Part shown: in pieces, positions 1-8,861 of the stretch
Numbering within the stretch: the first letter of the stretch is position 1
How the letters are laid out: each line of letters begins with the position of its first letter
NCBI RefSeq assembly: GCF_000337475.1
Contig: NZ_AOIT01000030.1
Coordinates: 1-58,361, forward strand
From: Natrinema limicola JCM 13563
GTDB taxonomy: Archaea > Halobacteriota > Halobacteria > Halobacteriales > Natrialbaceae
DNA: 58,361 bases
Direction of reading: 5' to 3'
Notes under the pieces: model-generated
Told to the model about the DNA's origin: nothing
What the model saw: only the letters and a program-made list of their open reading frames with translations
Database searches by the model: none
Position numbers and translations under genes: made by a program

Positions 1-352
1 ATTCCTTGATCGGCCCTGTATTCGGGATCGATTCCTACCGACAGACGCGAATCTCGTGCACGGATTTTGGGGTATTCGCAGCACCACAGCCCCGATTCTA
101 TATATCGATATGCAATATAATCTGTACGATGTCGGCTTCTCCCACGTAGCGTTCACGACACGTCTCGAGTCCACTACCGTGGAATTCGATCAGAAAAACG
201 TCTACAGGACACGGTTTTGCCCCCGATTCGAGCCCGTTTAATTGGACCCTCGCCTGTCGGATTGGTGGCGAAACCGATGGTTGCCACGTTGTTAGACGAC
301 GAATCAAATCGATCCTGCCGCATCCGAACGACACTGATGAACCAGCTGGCGA
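1..352. other. No gene recognised; 3' flank of the kinase gene
   Basis: I see no convincing coding sequence here. Short frames of 60-78 codons exist on both strands, but they overlap one another, lack haloarchaeal acidic composition and resemble no family I know. Around 100-125 there is an AT-rich run (tatatatcgatatgcaatat) that could hold a promoter for something to the left or right, but no start codon follows at a leaderless distance. The interval lies downstream of the minus-strand kinase gene, so it probably contains that gene's 3' untranslated region. Confidence 0.5.
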
Positions 353-1261
353 TCACACGAAGTCGGTGATCGTTTCGAACGATTCGGTGGAAATCGCATC
401 GGCTACCTCGTCGGTAGGGAGGTCGTCAGGCACGTGTTGGGGGTACTTGCGGCGGAAGTAGCCCACGATGTTCGCCAGATCACGCCGGAGGAATTCGGCG
501 GCGTTTTCGTGATCCGTTGGAACCGCTTGTGGCCAGTCGAAGATTTTCACCCCTGCCTCGTTGACGAAGACGTTGTACTCGCTCATGTCAGCGTGGACGT
601 ACCCATGTGCGTACGCGCAGTCGATTTCGGAGACGAGCAGATCGAGAACCCCGAGCACCTGATCGTCCTCGAGTCGGGTTCGCGAGAGTTCGACGCCGTC
701 CATCTTCTCCATGACGATGGCGTGGCGATTCTGCCCGATCGGCTGTGGGACCGCGACGTCGGGGTAGAGTTCCTCGAGAATGTCGTACTCGCGTTCGGCG
801 GCTTTTCGAGCGGTGTACATCCAGGAGACGTGCTCGTTGTCCGCGGTGTAATCGCGTTCCTTGTGGACTTCCCGGAAGTTCGTATAGCCCTCGCGGTGAT
901 ACTTCAGGGCCAGCGGCTTGTACGAGCGGACTTCGTAGACGTCGCTTTCCTTGCCGACGCCCAGTGGCGAGCCAAACTCCGTGATCGTGTCCTGTTCGAC
1001 GAGCGCCCGCAGCGCCAAGGCGTCGTAGCCCTCGAACTGCAGCGTATACCCCTCGTACTGGATCGTCTTCTTCTCGATCAATCCACGTTTGAGACAGCGC
1101 TCGAGACGGTAATCGACCTCTTCTTCGGTCAAGTTGGCGAACTTCGGGAGCTTTTCGCGCTGGACCCACTCCGAAAAGCGCATCCCCTGTTCGACTCCCG
1201 AGAGGAGATAGAAGTCTTCATCCTCGAGTTCCGGAAGTAATCCGGCGACGTTTCGCACCAT
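353..1261 (-). CDS. rio2: Rio2-type serine/threonine protein kinase/ATPase
   Basis: Atypical RIO-family kinase of 302 residues, the usual archaeal Rio2 length. Residues 1-90 form the Rio2-specific winged-helix domain; the kinase domain follows. Visible motifs are the nucleotide loop GVGKESDVYE (101-110), the ATP-contacting lysine K120 in ALKYH, the catalytic loop HADMSEYN (223-230, catalytic D225) and the metal-binding IFDWPQ (240-245, phospho-acceptor D242). In eukaryotes Rio2 acts in late 40S maturation; a ribosome-assembly role in archaea is established for the family and inferred here. The gene is transcribed divergently from the lipoate ligase-like gene, with about 180 bp between the two starts. 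The start codon ATG at 1261 gives the normal winged-helix N-terminus. Confidence 0.93.
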   Translation of the reverse strand: MVRNVAGLLPELEDEDFYLLSGVEQGMRFSEWVQREKLPKFANLTEEEVDYRLERCLKRGLIEKKTIQYEGYTLQFEGYDALALRALVEQDTITEFGSPLGVGKESDVYEVRSYKPLALKYHREGYTNFREVHKERDYTADNEHVSWMYTARKAAEREYDILEELYPDVAVPQPIGQNRHAIVMEKMDGVELSRTRLEDDQVLGVLDLLVSEIDCAYAHGYVHADMSEYNVFVNEAGVKIFDWPQAVPTDHENAAEFLRRDLANIVGYFRRKYPQHVPDDLPTDEVADAISTESFETITDFV

Positions 1262-1439
1262 AGAGACCGATAGCCGGTCAGTACGTAAAAACGGCGTGAC
1301 GCGGTCGTCTATCGGACGAGCGCGTACCTCGAGTCGCTGCCGACTCGTGATCGCTCGGCTCGGCCATGTATTTCATACTGCTATACGAAATCTGGCGGCG
1401 GTCGGAATCGCTTTCCACATCGTCCCCATCTAGCCGGCT

Positions 1440-2276
1440 ATGACGACGCTTGCCGATCGGGAGTGGCGGCTGATCCGGGACGAGCCCCGTGCAGGCGCGA
1501 CGCAGATGGCGCTCGAGGAGATCGCTGCGCGGACGGCACTCGAAGACGACCTGCGGACCGTCCGCGTCTACTCGTGGGAGCCAAGCACGCTTTCACTGGG
1601 GTATCGACAGGACGCTGACACCGTCGATTGGGACTTTTGCGAGCGGGAAGGGATCGACGTCACGCGCCGCCAGACCGGCGGCGGGGGGATCTACCACGAC
1701 CGGTATGCCGACATCTCGTATACGATCGTTGCCCCCGCCGACGAGGTGCCGGGCGATCTGATGGACTGTTATGAACTGTTCTGTGAGCCGGTTCTCGAGG
1801 CGTTCGACTGGATGGGCGTCGACGCGGCCTTTGCATCGGCCGAACAGGCGTCGATCTATCAGCCGTCGTGTTATCTGCGCGATATCAATCCGGCACACGA
1901 CATCGTGGCGTCGGCGGCTGCAGGCGAGGACGCCCAGAAAATCAGTGGGAACGCCCAGTACCGCCAGCGCGACGTCGTCATCCAGCATGGGTCGATCAGT
2001 TACGACCTCGAGCCCCGAGCCCACGTTGGCGTCTTCGATACCGATCTCGCGGAATCGACCTTTACCGATCGTGTGACGAGCATTCGTGACGAGACGGGAA
2101 TCGACCGCGACGCAGCGGTTGATGCGGTCGCAGGAGCGCTGGGTGACTGGGCTAACGCCACCGACTCGACGTGGCGCGACGACGAGCTCGCGGCCGCTCG
2201 CAAGCTGGCCGACCGGAAGTTTGGCAGCGACGCGTGGGTTCGCGATCGCGAAGTGCTCGAGCCCGGCGAGGGGTGA
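1440..2276 (+). CDS. Lipoate-protein ligase A family protein
   Basis: Member of the biotin/lipoyl A/B ligase fold (278 residues). It would transfer lipoate or octanoate to the swinging-arm lysine of 2-oxoacid dehydrogenase E2 or glycine cleavage H protein, in the cytoplasm. The family signature RRQTGGGGIYHD (76-87) and the lysine motif KISGNAQYR (167-175, K167 contacting lipoyl-AMP) are both present, followed by QHGSISYDL. The C-terminal ~70 residues form the small accessory domain. ATG at 1440 directly follows the divergent promoter region shared with the Rio2 gene. It could be an octanoyltransferase rather than an ATP-using ligase; sequence alone does not decide. Confidence 0.85.
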   Translation: MTTLADREWRLIRDEPRAGATQMALEEIAARTALEDDLRTVRVYSWEPSTLSLGYRQDADTVDWDFCEREGIDVTRRQTGGGGIYHDRYADISYTIVAPADEVPGDLMDCYELFCEPVLEAFDWMGVDAAFASAEQASIYQPSCYLRDINPAHDIVASAAAGEDAQKISGNAQYRQRDVVIQHGSISYDLEPRAHVGVFDTDLAESTFTDRVTSIRDETGIDRDAAVDAVAGALGDWANATDSTWRDDELAAARKLADRKFGSDAWVRDREVLEPGEG

Positions 2277-2338
2277 CACAGACCCGCTGTTCGACCCGCT
2301 CCGAAGTACCTATCACGGCCCGGTACTGACGGGAATCT

Positions 2339-3217
2339 ATGACGATGAAGGTCGGCGCACACGTTTCGATCTCCGGCTCGCGTGTCTCCTCCGACGAGGA
2401 GACGCCGCCGTACGACGACATCCGCAACGCCGTCTGCCGGCAAGTCAACTTCGGCGGGAACTGCGGCCAAATCTTTACGACGTCGCCGCAAGTCTGGGCC
2501 CAGCCCGAGATTTCTGACGAGGCCGCCGACGGCTTTCGTGAGGAAAGCGACGCGAAACTCGAGGGACCGTGGGTGATCCACTCCTCGTATCTGGTCAACC
2601 TCTGTACGCCAAAGGAGGACCTCCGACGCAAGTCGATGGAGAGTATGCAGGCCGAACTCGACGCCGCCGACAAACTCGGCGTGCCGTACGTCAACGTCCA
2701 CCTCGGCGCGCACACGGGCGCGGGTGTCGAGGGTGGACTGGATAACGCCGCTGACGTCATCGACGATCTCGAGGTGCCCGACGACGTGCAGATCCTGATC
2801 GAATCCGACGCGGGCAGCGGCACGAAACTCGGCGGCGAGTTCGACCATCTTGCGGGAATCATCGACCGCACCGAGACCGATATCGGCATCTGTATCGACA
2901 CGGCCCACACGCTCGTCGCGGGCAACGACCTCACGACGCCCGAGGCCGTCGACGAGACCATTGGCCGGTTCGACGACGTGGTCGGCCTGGAGTACCTCGA
3001 GTACATCCACCTCAACGACTCGAAACACGACGTGGGCACTCACAAGGACGAACACGCTCACATCGGCGAGGGCTATATCGGCGAGGACGGTATGAAGGCG
3101 ATCGTGAACCATCCTGAGTTGCGGGAGCTGCCCTTCGCGCTCGAGACGCCGACCGAAGACGGTCGCGGCTTCGCGTGGAACATCCAGAAGGTCAAAGAGC
3201 TGCGCGACGACGAGTAG
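2339..3217 (+). CDS. nfo: Deoxyribonuclease IV (endonuclease IV, AP endonuclease)
   Basis: Zinc-dependent apurinic/apyrimidinic endonuclease of base-excision repair, an AP_endonuc_2 TIM barrel of 292 residues. It starts with the typical MKVGAHVS strand. Candidate zinc ligands are present in order: H81 (HSSYLVNL), H121 (NVHLGAH), E155 (IESDAGSG), D187 and H190 (CIDTAH), H224 (HLNDSKH), and D237/H239 in DEHAHIGEG. The last motif is DEH where bacterial Nfo has DRH. ATG at 2339 adds two residues before MKVGAH; an ATG at 2345 would start exactly at that strand, so the start is uncertain by six bases. The gap to the lipoate ligase gene is only 62 bp. A run of five T follows the stop at about 3236. 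Confidence 0.93.
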   Translation: MTMKVGAHVSISGSRVSSDEETPPYDDIRNAVCRQVNFGGNCGQIFTTSPQVWAQPEISDEAADGFREESDAKLEGPWVIHSSYLVNLCTPKEDLRRKSMESMQAELDAADKLGVPYVNVHLGAHTGAGVEGGLDNAADVIDDLEVPDDVQILIESDAGSGTKLGGEFDHLAGIIDRTETDIGICIDTAHTLVAGNDLTTPEAVDETIGRFDDVVGLEYLEYIHLNDSKHDVGTHKDEHAHIGEGYIGEDGMKAIVNHPELRELPFALETPTEDGRGFAWNIQKVKELRDDE

Positions 3218-3265
3218 GACGGCCGGATCGACTCGTTTTTACTCGAGACGCCGCTAGCGGCTGTC

Positions 3266-4063
3266 GTGCGCGAGTTCTCCGAAGACTACCTCAGCCGGAC
3301 CCGTGAGGGGATGTGGGACGATTCTCGCGATGCGCTCGAGCCACTGGATCTCGACTCTCGCGACCGGATTCTGGACGTGGGCTGTGGAACTGGCGAGTTG
3401 AGCCGCGTCCTCGCCGCGGAGTCGCCCGGCGAGGTAATCGGCTGTGACGCTGCTCCCGAACTGCTCGCAGCCGCCGCCGAGTACGTCCCCGTCGTCGCCG
3501 GCGACGCCTACCAGTTACCGTTTCCTGACGGAGCGTTCGATCTCGTCGTCTGTCAGGCCTTACTGATCAATCTGCCCGAGCCTGCGGCCGCACTGGCTGA
3601 GTTCGCCCGCGTCTCGAGAGACCTCGTCGCGGCCGTCGAACCCGACAACGCTGCAGTCGAGGTCCACTCGAGCGTCGACGTCGAAGACGCCCTCGAGCGC
3701 CGCGCCCGGCGGGCCTATCTCGACGGTGTCAGTACGGACGTGGCGCTCGGGGCCGACGCCAGTGAGGCGTTCGCCGAGGCCGGTCTCGAGGTGCTCGCAA
3801 CCCGACGGTACGACCACGTGCGGACGGTCGAACCGCCATACAGCGACGCCGCGTTACGGGCCGCCCGCCGGAAAGCGACCGGCGACGGACTGGCCGACGA
3901 CCGGACGACGATGCTGTCTGGATCGCTGACCGAACGCGAGTACGACGACCTCCGAAGAGCGTGGCGCGAGATGGGACGGAACGTAATCGAGCAGATGCAG
4001 ACCCGCGAGTATCGCCGCGAGGAATCGGTGCCGTTTCACGTCACGGTCGGCCGCATCCCCTAA
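3266..4063 (+). CDS. Class I SAM-dependent methyltransferase
   Basis: Rossmann-fold methyltransferase of 265 residues. Motif I ILDVGCGTGEL (35-45) binds S-adenosylmethionine; an acidic GCDAAPELL follows as motif II, and FDLVVCQALL as motif IV. Substrate is unknown; the general Methyltransf_11 architecture fits small-molecule or lipid methylation. GTG at 3266 is the likely start because the only nearby ATG lies 15 codons downstream, inside the N-terminal helix. It is transcribed in the same direction as endonuclease IV and the ABC transporter, but 48 bp and 51 bp gaps leave operon membership uncertain. Confidence 0.75.
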   Translation: MREFSEDYLSRTREGMWDDSRDALEPLDLDSRDRILDVGCGTGELSRVLAAESPGEVIGCDAAPELLAAAAEYVPVVAGDAYQLPFPDGAFDLVVCQALLINLPEPAAALAEFARVSRDLVAAVEPDNAAVEVHSSVDVEDALERRARRAYLDGVSTDVALGADASEAFAEAGLEVLATRRYDHVRTVEPPYSDAALRAARRKATGDGLADDRTTMLSGSLTEREYDDLRRAWREMGRNVIEQMQTREYRREESVPFHVTVGRIP

Positions 4064-4114
4064 CGCAGTGAGAAGCGTCACTATCGTCTTGTGGCTCCCT
4101 CATCAAGTCCTCGT

Positions 4115-5089
4115 ATGGCCGCGATCGAACTCGAGGGGTTGACGAAAGAGTACGGCGAGGTCCTCGCCAACGACGACGTCACGTTCGATGTCGAGCGCGG
4201 CGAGATCTTCGGCTATCTCGGCCCGAACGGGGCGGGGAAGACGACGACGATTCGGACGCTACTGGGCTTGCTGTCACCGACTGCCGGAACGGCGCGGGTG
4301 CTGGGGCAGGTGATCACCGACGAGGGACAGTTGCTCGAGGCCAAGCGCCGACTTGGCTACCTCCCTGACGATCCGGCGTTCGACGAGACGGCAACCGGCC
4401 GAGAAGCCCTCGAGTTGCACGCCTCGATCAAAGGCGACGCGCGAAGCGAAGAGTTACTCGAGTTGTTCGATCCGCCACTCGACCGGGAGATCCGGGAGTA
4501 TTCGCGTGGCAACGTCCAGAAGCTCGGCCTCGTCGCGACGTTCATGCACGATCCCGACCTGGTGATCTTGGACGAACCGACCAGCGGCCTCGACCCGCTG
4601 TTACAACAGCGATTTAACGAGTTCGTCCGGGCCGAACGGGACCAGGGACTGACAGTGTTTTTCTCTTCGCACATCTTGAGCGAGGTCCGAAAGCTGTGCG
4701 ACCGCGTCGGTATCATCCGCGATGGCCGACTCGTTACGGTCGAGCCGGTCGAGTCGTTACTCGATCGAAGCGGCAAGTTCGTTCGCATCCATGCCGCCGA
4801 GTCGATCCCGAAACAGGCGTTCGAGATCGACGGCGTTCACGACCTCGAGGCCGACGCTGGCACAGGGCCGAGTGGCGGAACCGAGTACGTCTTTACGTTC
4901 ACCGGCGACGTCAACGAACTGCTCGAGCGGCTTCGACAGTACCGACTCCTCGATCTGTCGCTCGAGGAAGCGCCGCTCGAGGAGGTCTTCATGCGGTTTT
5001 ACGATGGCGAGGTGCGTGATAGTGACACCGACAGCGACGGGGCCAATCGCGTAGTTGCCGGGGGCACAGGAGGTGACGACGATGTTTGA
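4115..5089 (+). CDS. ABC-2 type transporter ATP-binding protein
   Basis: Nucleotide-binding subunit of an ABC-2 exporter (324 residues from ATG 4115; a GTG eight codons upstream would add MAPSSSPR). Walker A GPNGAGKTTT (36-45), the ABC signature in the CcmA/NatA-like form YSRGNVQKLGL instead of LSGGQ, Walker B LVILDEPTSGLDP and the H-loop SSH are all visible. The last ~80 residues form the C-terminal accessory domain common in NatA/CcmA-like proteins, ending in an acidic tail. The stop overlaps the permease start by 8 bp, so the two are translationally coupled. Substrate is not predictable. Confidence 0.88.
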   Translation: MAAIELEGLTKEYGEVLANDDVTFDVERGEIFGYLGPNGAGKTTTIRTLLGLLSPTAGTARVLGQVITDEGQLLEAKRRLGYLPDDPAFDETATGREALELHASIKGDARSEELLELFDPPLDREIREYSRGNVQKLGLVATFMHDPDLVILDEPTSGLDPLLQQRFNEFVRAERDQGLTVFFSSHILSEVRKLCDRVGIIRDGRLVTVEPVESLLDRSGKFVRIHAAESIPKQAFEIDGVHDLEADAGTGPSGGTEYVFTFTGDVNELLERLRQYRLLDLSLEEAPLEEVFMRFYDGEVRDSDTDSDGANRVVAGGTGGDDDV

Positions 5090-5870
5090 GCTGACACGCT
5101 ACGACGCCCGCCACCGGGTTCGCGGCAGTCTCTACCTCTCGATCGGGCTGTCGCTGCTCGCTGCGATGGTCATCTGGGTGTATCCGTCGTTCAAGACCGA
5201 GGTCGATCTGGATCAGCTCATCGCCGCGTATCCGGAGCCGATCGTGCAGGTGATGGGGGTCGAGACGATGGCGAGTCTTGGCGGCTTTCTCTCGTTCGAA
5301 CTCTACACGTTCGGGTGGATCATCCTGCTTGGTCTCTATCTGGCCTACAGCACCGCGGGGACGATCGCCGACGATGTCGACCGTGGCCGGATGGACGTGC
5401 TGTTGTCGCTGCCGATCTCCCGTCGACGACTGCTCGGCGAGCGCTTTGCCGCGATGGCCGTCCCGATCGTCGGGGCGAACGTCGTCCCGCCGATCGTCGT
5501 CTACGTCGGCGCACACCTGATCGACGAACCGCTCGCCGCCACGGACGTCCTTGCGGTTCACCTGCTTTCGATTCCCTATCTGTTTGCCTGTGCGGGCATC
5601 GGGCTGCTCGCGTCAGTCGGCTTCGATCGGGCGGGAATCGCCCAGCGTGTCGCTCTCGGTGTCACGTTCGCGCTGTTTCTTTCGGAGTCGCTGTTGACCG
5701 GCACCGACGCCGACGCGGTCGGTGCGATCGCGCCCATGCGCTACTACGATCCAAACGCGATCTTACTCGAGGGAACGTATAACGTCGCTGACGCGGGAAT
5801 CCTCGTTGCGATGACCGTCGCCCTCGTCGTCGCTGCCCAGCTGTGGTTCACTCGCGTCGACATCGCGTGA
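5082..5870 (+). CDS. ABC-2 type transporter permease
   Basis: Membrane partner of the preceding ATPase, 262 residues with about six hydrophobic segments, the first being LSIGLSLLAAMVIWVYP after the N-terminal MFELTRYDARHRVRG. ATG at 5082 was preferred over an upstream frame extension because it sits five bases after a strong Shine-Dalgarno sequence (AGGAGGTGA, 5069-5077) inside the ATPase gene, giving an 8-bp coupled overlap. The SLPISRRRLLGERF loop is typical of the ABC-2 coupling helix. Haloarchaeal pairs like this are usually annotated as exporters of unknown substrate. Confidence 0.85.
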   Translation: MFELTRYDARHRVRGSLYLSIGLSLLAAMVIWVYPSFKTEVDLDQLIAAYPEPIVQVMGVETMASLGGFLSFELYTFGWIILLGLYLAYSTAGTIADDVDRGRMDVLLSLPISRRRLLGERFAAMAVPIVGANVVPPIVVYVGAHLIDEPLAATDVLAVHLLSIPYLFACAGIGLLASVGFDRAGIAQRVALGVTFALFLSESLLTGTDADAVGAIAPMRYYDPNAILLEGTYNVADAGILVAMTVALVVAAQLWFTRVDIA

Positions 5871-5897
5871 CCCCGAGTTCGGGCGGCCGATCACCGG

Positions 5898-6560
5898 TTA
5901 CGTGGGTTGGTCGTCCGGGGACAGCGTGTTCTCGATGAGTGTTTTGCTCCCGCGGCGGAACCGCTCCGACGCTGCGTTCGACGAGATATCGAACTGCGTT
6001 CCGAGCTCGGCGAGCGAACACGAGCGCGGAATGTCGAGATACCCCTCGTCGACGGCCGCAACGAGGATTTCGTGTTGTCGATCCGTCAGCCCGAATCGCG
6101 ACTGCGAGCTGTGGTTCGGGGCCCAGTCCTCGTACAGCTGCTTGAGCTCGACGTCGAAGTCACGACCCGTAAAGAACGCATGGTACTGATCGAGCGTCTC
6201 TTCGTCCGGGAGCGCAGCGCGAATGTCCCATCCCTTCTCGGTCGCTGTCACATCCTGTAAGATCGCTCCCGTCTCGACCACCGTTGGATAGACGCTCGCG
6301 CGACGTCCCTCGGGAGTTAACTCGAGTTGGTAGAGCCGTCGCTCGTCGAATTCGACCACCCGCATCGGCGGCTTGACGGTGGGATCCGCCTCGAGCCCGG
6401 CTTCGAACGTACCGAACGCGGGGCCGTCCGCCCAGACGAGCAGTTGCTGTGTCCCGTCTCCAGTGAGATCCGACCGTTCCCACGTGATCTCGATATCGGG
6501 TGCGTGTGCGAGCGCCGTTCGTAGAATAGGATAGTCAATCCGGAATGTCGTGAGCAGCAT
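5898..6560 (-). CDS. Bat-type HTH_10 transcriptional regulator
   Basis: Haloarchaeal regulator of 220 residues related to the C-terminal half of bacterioopsin activator (Bat). Residues 1-150 form the bat-associated N-terminal domain. The HTH_10 DNA-binding domain (about 157-212) contains LTDRQHEILVAAVDEGY followed by the family motif IPRSCSLAELGTQFDIS and a recognition helix ending in SERFRRG. No PAS or GAF sensor domain is present, so it is a short stand-alone member; the signal is unknown. Divergent from the DUF7344 gene across about 140 bp, which suggests shared control, but this is inference. Confidence 0.85.
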   Translation of the reverse strand: MLLTTFRIDYPILRTALAHAPDIEITWERSDLTGDGTQQLLVWADGPAFGTFEAGLEADPTVKPPMRVVEFDERRLYQLELTPEGRRASVYPTVVETGAILQDVTATEKGWDIRAALPDEETLDQYHAFFTGRDFDVELKQLYEDWAPNHSSQSRFGLTDRQHEILVAAVDEGYLDIPRSCSLAELGTQFDISSNAASERFRRGSKTLIENTLSPDDQPT

Positions 6561-6699
6561 ATCAACGATTGGTGCCGATACGAACCCCGTTCCCTTGCCC
6601 GTTTTGGTACGGCCCTAATCAATAATCATTATGAATTACATAAAAGCCGTGAATACTTACGCCATATACCTATCCGACACACTAGTCCATTATCGGACA

Positions 6700-7068
6700 A
6701 TGTCTAACCGGAATGCGGAGGGGAATCAGGGATCTAACTCGATCGACGCGTGGTTCGACGTTTTGAACCATCCGCGTCGGCGATATCTCTGTCGGTACAT
6801 GATGCAAACGGATGCGGACATCGTAACACAGGAGGACCTCGTCGAGTTCGTCATCGAGCGTGACTCGAGTGTCGCCGATGAGGTATCCGACCGGCAGGGT
6901 GTTTCGATGGAACTGTGCCACGTACACCTGCCAAAACTTGACGACCTCGACCCCGTTGATTACGATCGAAAAGGAGGACGCGTATATATCGATTCTGCGA
7001 CGCTTGCGGCGCGGCTCGAGGACGCGCGATCGATGATCGAAAACATACTCGAAGAGCGAACCGACTGA
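6700..7068 (+). CDS. DUF7344 domain protein (winged-helix-like)
   Basis: Small cytoplasmic protein of 122 residues with the haloarchaeal DUF7344 pattern: a conserved HPRRRYLCRYM helix (about 28-38), then HVHLPKLDDLDPVDYDRKGG, where the L-P-K-L-D motif and the following beta-wing resemble a winged-helix repressor. Such proteins are thought to be transcription regulators; the target is unknown. ATG at 6700 is preferred over an in-frame ATG at 6631 because the extra 23 residues are unlike the family. Two TATA-like sequences precede it (TACATAAAA near 6637 and CATATACC near 6663); the second would give a leader of about 8 nt. Confidence 0.72.
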   Translation: MSNRNAEGNQGSNSIDAWFDVLNHPRRRYLCRYMMQTDADIVTQEDLVEFVIERDSSVADEVSDRQGVSMELCHVHLPKLDDLDPVDYDRKGGRVYIDSATLAARLEDARSMIENILEERTD

Positions 7069-7077
7069 TACCGACCG

Positions 7078-7164
7078 CATCAGACGGTCTGCTGTCCCGA
7101 GTGTCCGGCACACCCCGTGGCAGGGTGTGGTCGCACCGGCACTGACTGCTAGCAATCCGTCTTA
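7078..7164. repeat. Dispersed palindromic 3'-end repeat, copy A
   Basis: Divergent copy of the repeat family also found at 13287, 16991, 27821 and 30651. Its left part CAGACGGTCTGCTGTCCCG matches the family end CATACGGTCTGCTGT; its right end, read on the minus strand as TAAGACGGATTGCTAGC, matches TGATACGGACTACTGTC. It lies between two convergent genes, and its right-hand first triplet is the TAA stop codon of the minus-strand gene ending at 7162. The centre can fold (GGCACACC ... GGGTGTGG). It probably acts as a bidirectional 3'-end structure. Confidence 0.65.
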
Positions 7165-7845
7165 GACGACGTCTCCACGGATCGTCACGCCGTCCTGCCG
7201 ATCACGCCAGGCATGAAGTTCCCGTGCAGCGTCGGTGGCTTCGTCGGCGTCTAGCCCGAGCATCTCGAGTGCGCGCGACAGCGTCGGCAACGCCAACTCA
7301 CCGTCGCGGAGTTTTCGGAACGCGTCGTCGCTTCTGGTCCCGTCGGCCCAGAGACAGACCCCACGGGGATCGAGCAACTGCGTGTAGTCCTCACGCAGTT
7401 GTGCTCCACGGAGCCGCTGGGTGACGTTGTCCTCGAACGGCGCGTTACAGACCTCGAGGTGGATCGGTTCGTCGTCCTCGAGGAGGTGGGCGGCGAGACA
7501 TTTCTCGGGGGCGGCGTGGCCGTTGGCGTTGGCCCGGAGATACTGTGGGAACTCGCGAGCCCAGTCGGCCCGGACGGTCTTGCCGACGCCCGCGATGCCA
7601 TGTGAGTCGCGAAACTGGCTGTCCGGGTCCGCGTCGTCAGCGCTGGCGGTCGCCGGATCGCTGTCGTCGCGCATGAGGATGTCCTTCGTAATGTAGACAT
7701 CCAGTCGCTCGACGGGATCGAGCCCCAGCGCCACGTCGCCGACAGCCCACACCTCGCGAACGGGGACCGGCAGCCGCTCGTCTTCGACGGTGTCGACCAG
7801 TCGCTCGAGGCGGTTGACTGCCATGTCCCGTGCGAATCCACTCAT
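7162..7845 (-). CDS. Haloarchaeal conserved protein, DUF7095-like
   Basis: Soluble acidic protein of 227 residues resembling a haloarchaeal family I recall as DUF7095; function unknown. Conserved-looking stretches are RLERLVDTVEDERLPVPVREVW near the N-terminus, the strand GDVALGLDPVERLDVYITKD, and a C-terminal region with LPTLSRALEMLGLDADEA that looks like a helical tail. I chose ATG at 7845 (MSGFARDMAVNRLERL) over the upstream ATG at 7896 because the extra 17 residues are unlike the rest. Its TAA stop is also the first triplet of repeat copy A on this strand. Transcribed divergently from the hydrolase gene. Confidence 0.65.
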   Translation of the reverse strand: MSGFARDMAVNRLERLVDTVEDERLPVPVREVWAVGDVALGLDPVERLDVYITKDILMRDDSDPATASADDADPDSQFRDSHGIAGVGKTVRADWAREFPQYLRANANGHAAPEKCLAAHLLEDDEPIHLEVCNAPFEDNVTQRLRGAQLREDYTQLLDPRGVCLWADGTRSDDAFRKLRDGELALPTLSRALEMLGLDADEATDAARELHAWRDRQDGVTIRGDVV

Positions 7846-8038
7846 CGTGCGGTGGTGGGCGCTCGAGTCGCAAAACGGTTTCCCGTCTGTCGACATCGTG
7901 CCCGAGCGCGGGCTGTCAGTTGCGGCGGGAGCATCGTGTCGTCGTGACTGCGGACAGCCGTTAACCCCAGCGTCGCCTCGCCGACAGTCATCGTGTCACG
8001 CATGCAGATTTTTATCGCCGTCCGATGTACGGACCCGT

Positions 8039-8758
8039 ATGCGACACCGGATCTTCAACGACGACGGTGACGAGGACCTCGTCTTCGTTATGGGCTGGGG
8101 CAACCGCTGGACCCACGAAAACGTCAGCTGGCTTCTTGGCCAACTGACCGAGGCCGGCTATCGTGTCCACGCGTTCGAACTCCCGACGGACATCGACGAC
8201 TTCAAAGCCGACTGGCTCGAGCCAGTCGCCGAGTACGTCCGCGACCTCGAGGGCTACCAGTTACTCGGCCACAGCGCGGGTGCGCTTATCGCACAGGCGC
8301 TCGATGGCGCGGACAACCATGTCTATCTGAGCCCGTGGTGGGGCTACGGTGATGCGTTCCCGGAACCGGTGCTCGAGGCGGTTTCGCTGGTCCCAACCAC
8401 GTTCCCGTGTCTACCCGTCACTGAACTGGACCGGGAGGCGATGGGCGAACGGGCGACCGGCCACCAGCTCGCGACGCTGCCCTCGTGGGTTTCGCCGGCG
8501 TTCGTCCGGGAAACCCGCCGCGCACAGCGGGAGTTGTTGACGATCGACCACGACGCCGTCGTCTTCTGCTCGCTTCGTGATCCCGTCATCGACCTACGCC
8601 CGATCGGCGAGCGTGTCCCCGCCGATCACGTCGTCCTCTACGACGGCGGCCACGAACTGTTCTCCGCCGCGACCCGCGATCGGTACGTCGATCTCGTACT
8701 CAGCGCGCTCGAGGAAGGGTCCAACGCCGTCGAGGAACGACCAACAGTGCCAGCCTGA
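8039..8758 (+). CDS. Alpha/beta hydrolase fold protein
   Basis: Soluble hydrolase of 239 residues. The nucleophile elbow GHSAGAL places Ser at about residue 80, an oxyanion strand precedes it (LVFVMGWGN), and a late HEL in YDGGHELF supplies the likely catalytic His, with Asp in CSLRDPVIDLRP. Substrate unknown; esterase, thioesterase or lipase-like activity are possible. ATG at 8039 follows an AT-rich TTTTTATCG at 8009-8017, about 24 nt upstream, consistent with a nearly leaderless transcript. The open frame extends further upstream without family similarity, so the short start is preferred. Confidence 0.75.
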   Translation: MRHRIFNDDGDEDLVFVMGWGNRWTHENVSWLLGQLTEAGYRVHAFELPTDIDDFKADWLEPVAEYVRDLEGYQLLGHSAGALIAQALDGADNHVYLSPWWGYGDAFPEPVLEAVSLVPTTFPCLPVTELDREAMGERATGHQLATLPSWVSPAFVRETRRAQRELLTIDHDAVVFCSLRDPVIDLRPIGERVPADHVVLYDGGHELFSAATRDRYVDLVLSALEEGSNAVEERPTVPA

Positions 8759-8861
8759 CGTCGGCTGTCTGATCGTCGGTACTCCGTTGTCGCCTCGAGA
8801 CGACGGCACCAGAGTCGGGGAGACGAAACGGACATACGCGTCCGACGGCAACGCTTTCGCG

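Noticed and set aside
434-1240. 268-codon plus-strand frame opposite the Rio2-type kinase
   Set aside because: It is an exact antisense shadow; the minus strand shows complete kinase motifs, while this frame is hydrophobic/arginine mixed with no family resemblance.
2000-3112. 370-codon minus-strand frame opposite nfo
   Set aside because: Antisense to the intact endonuclease IV and lipoate ligase genes; long open antisense frames are expected in GC-rich haloarchaeal DNA.
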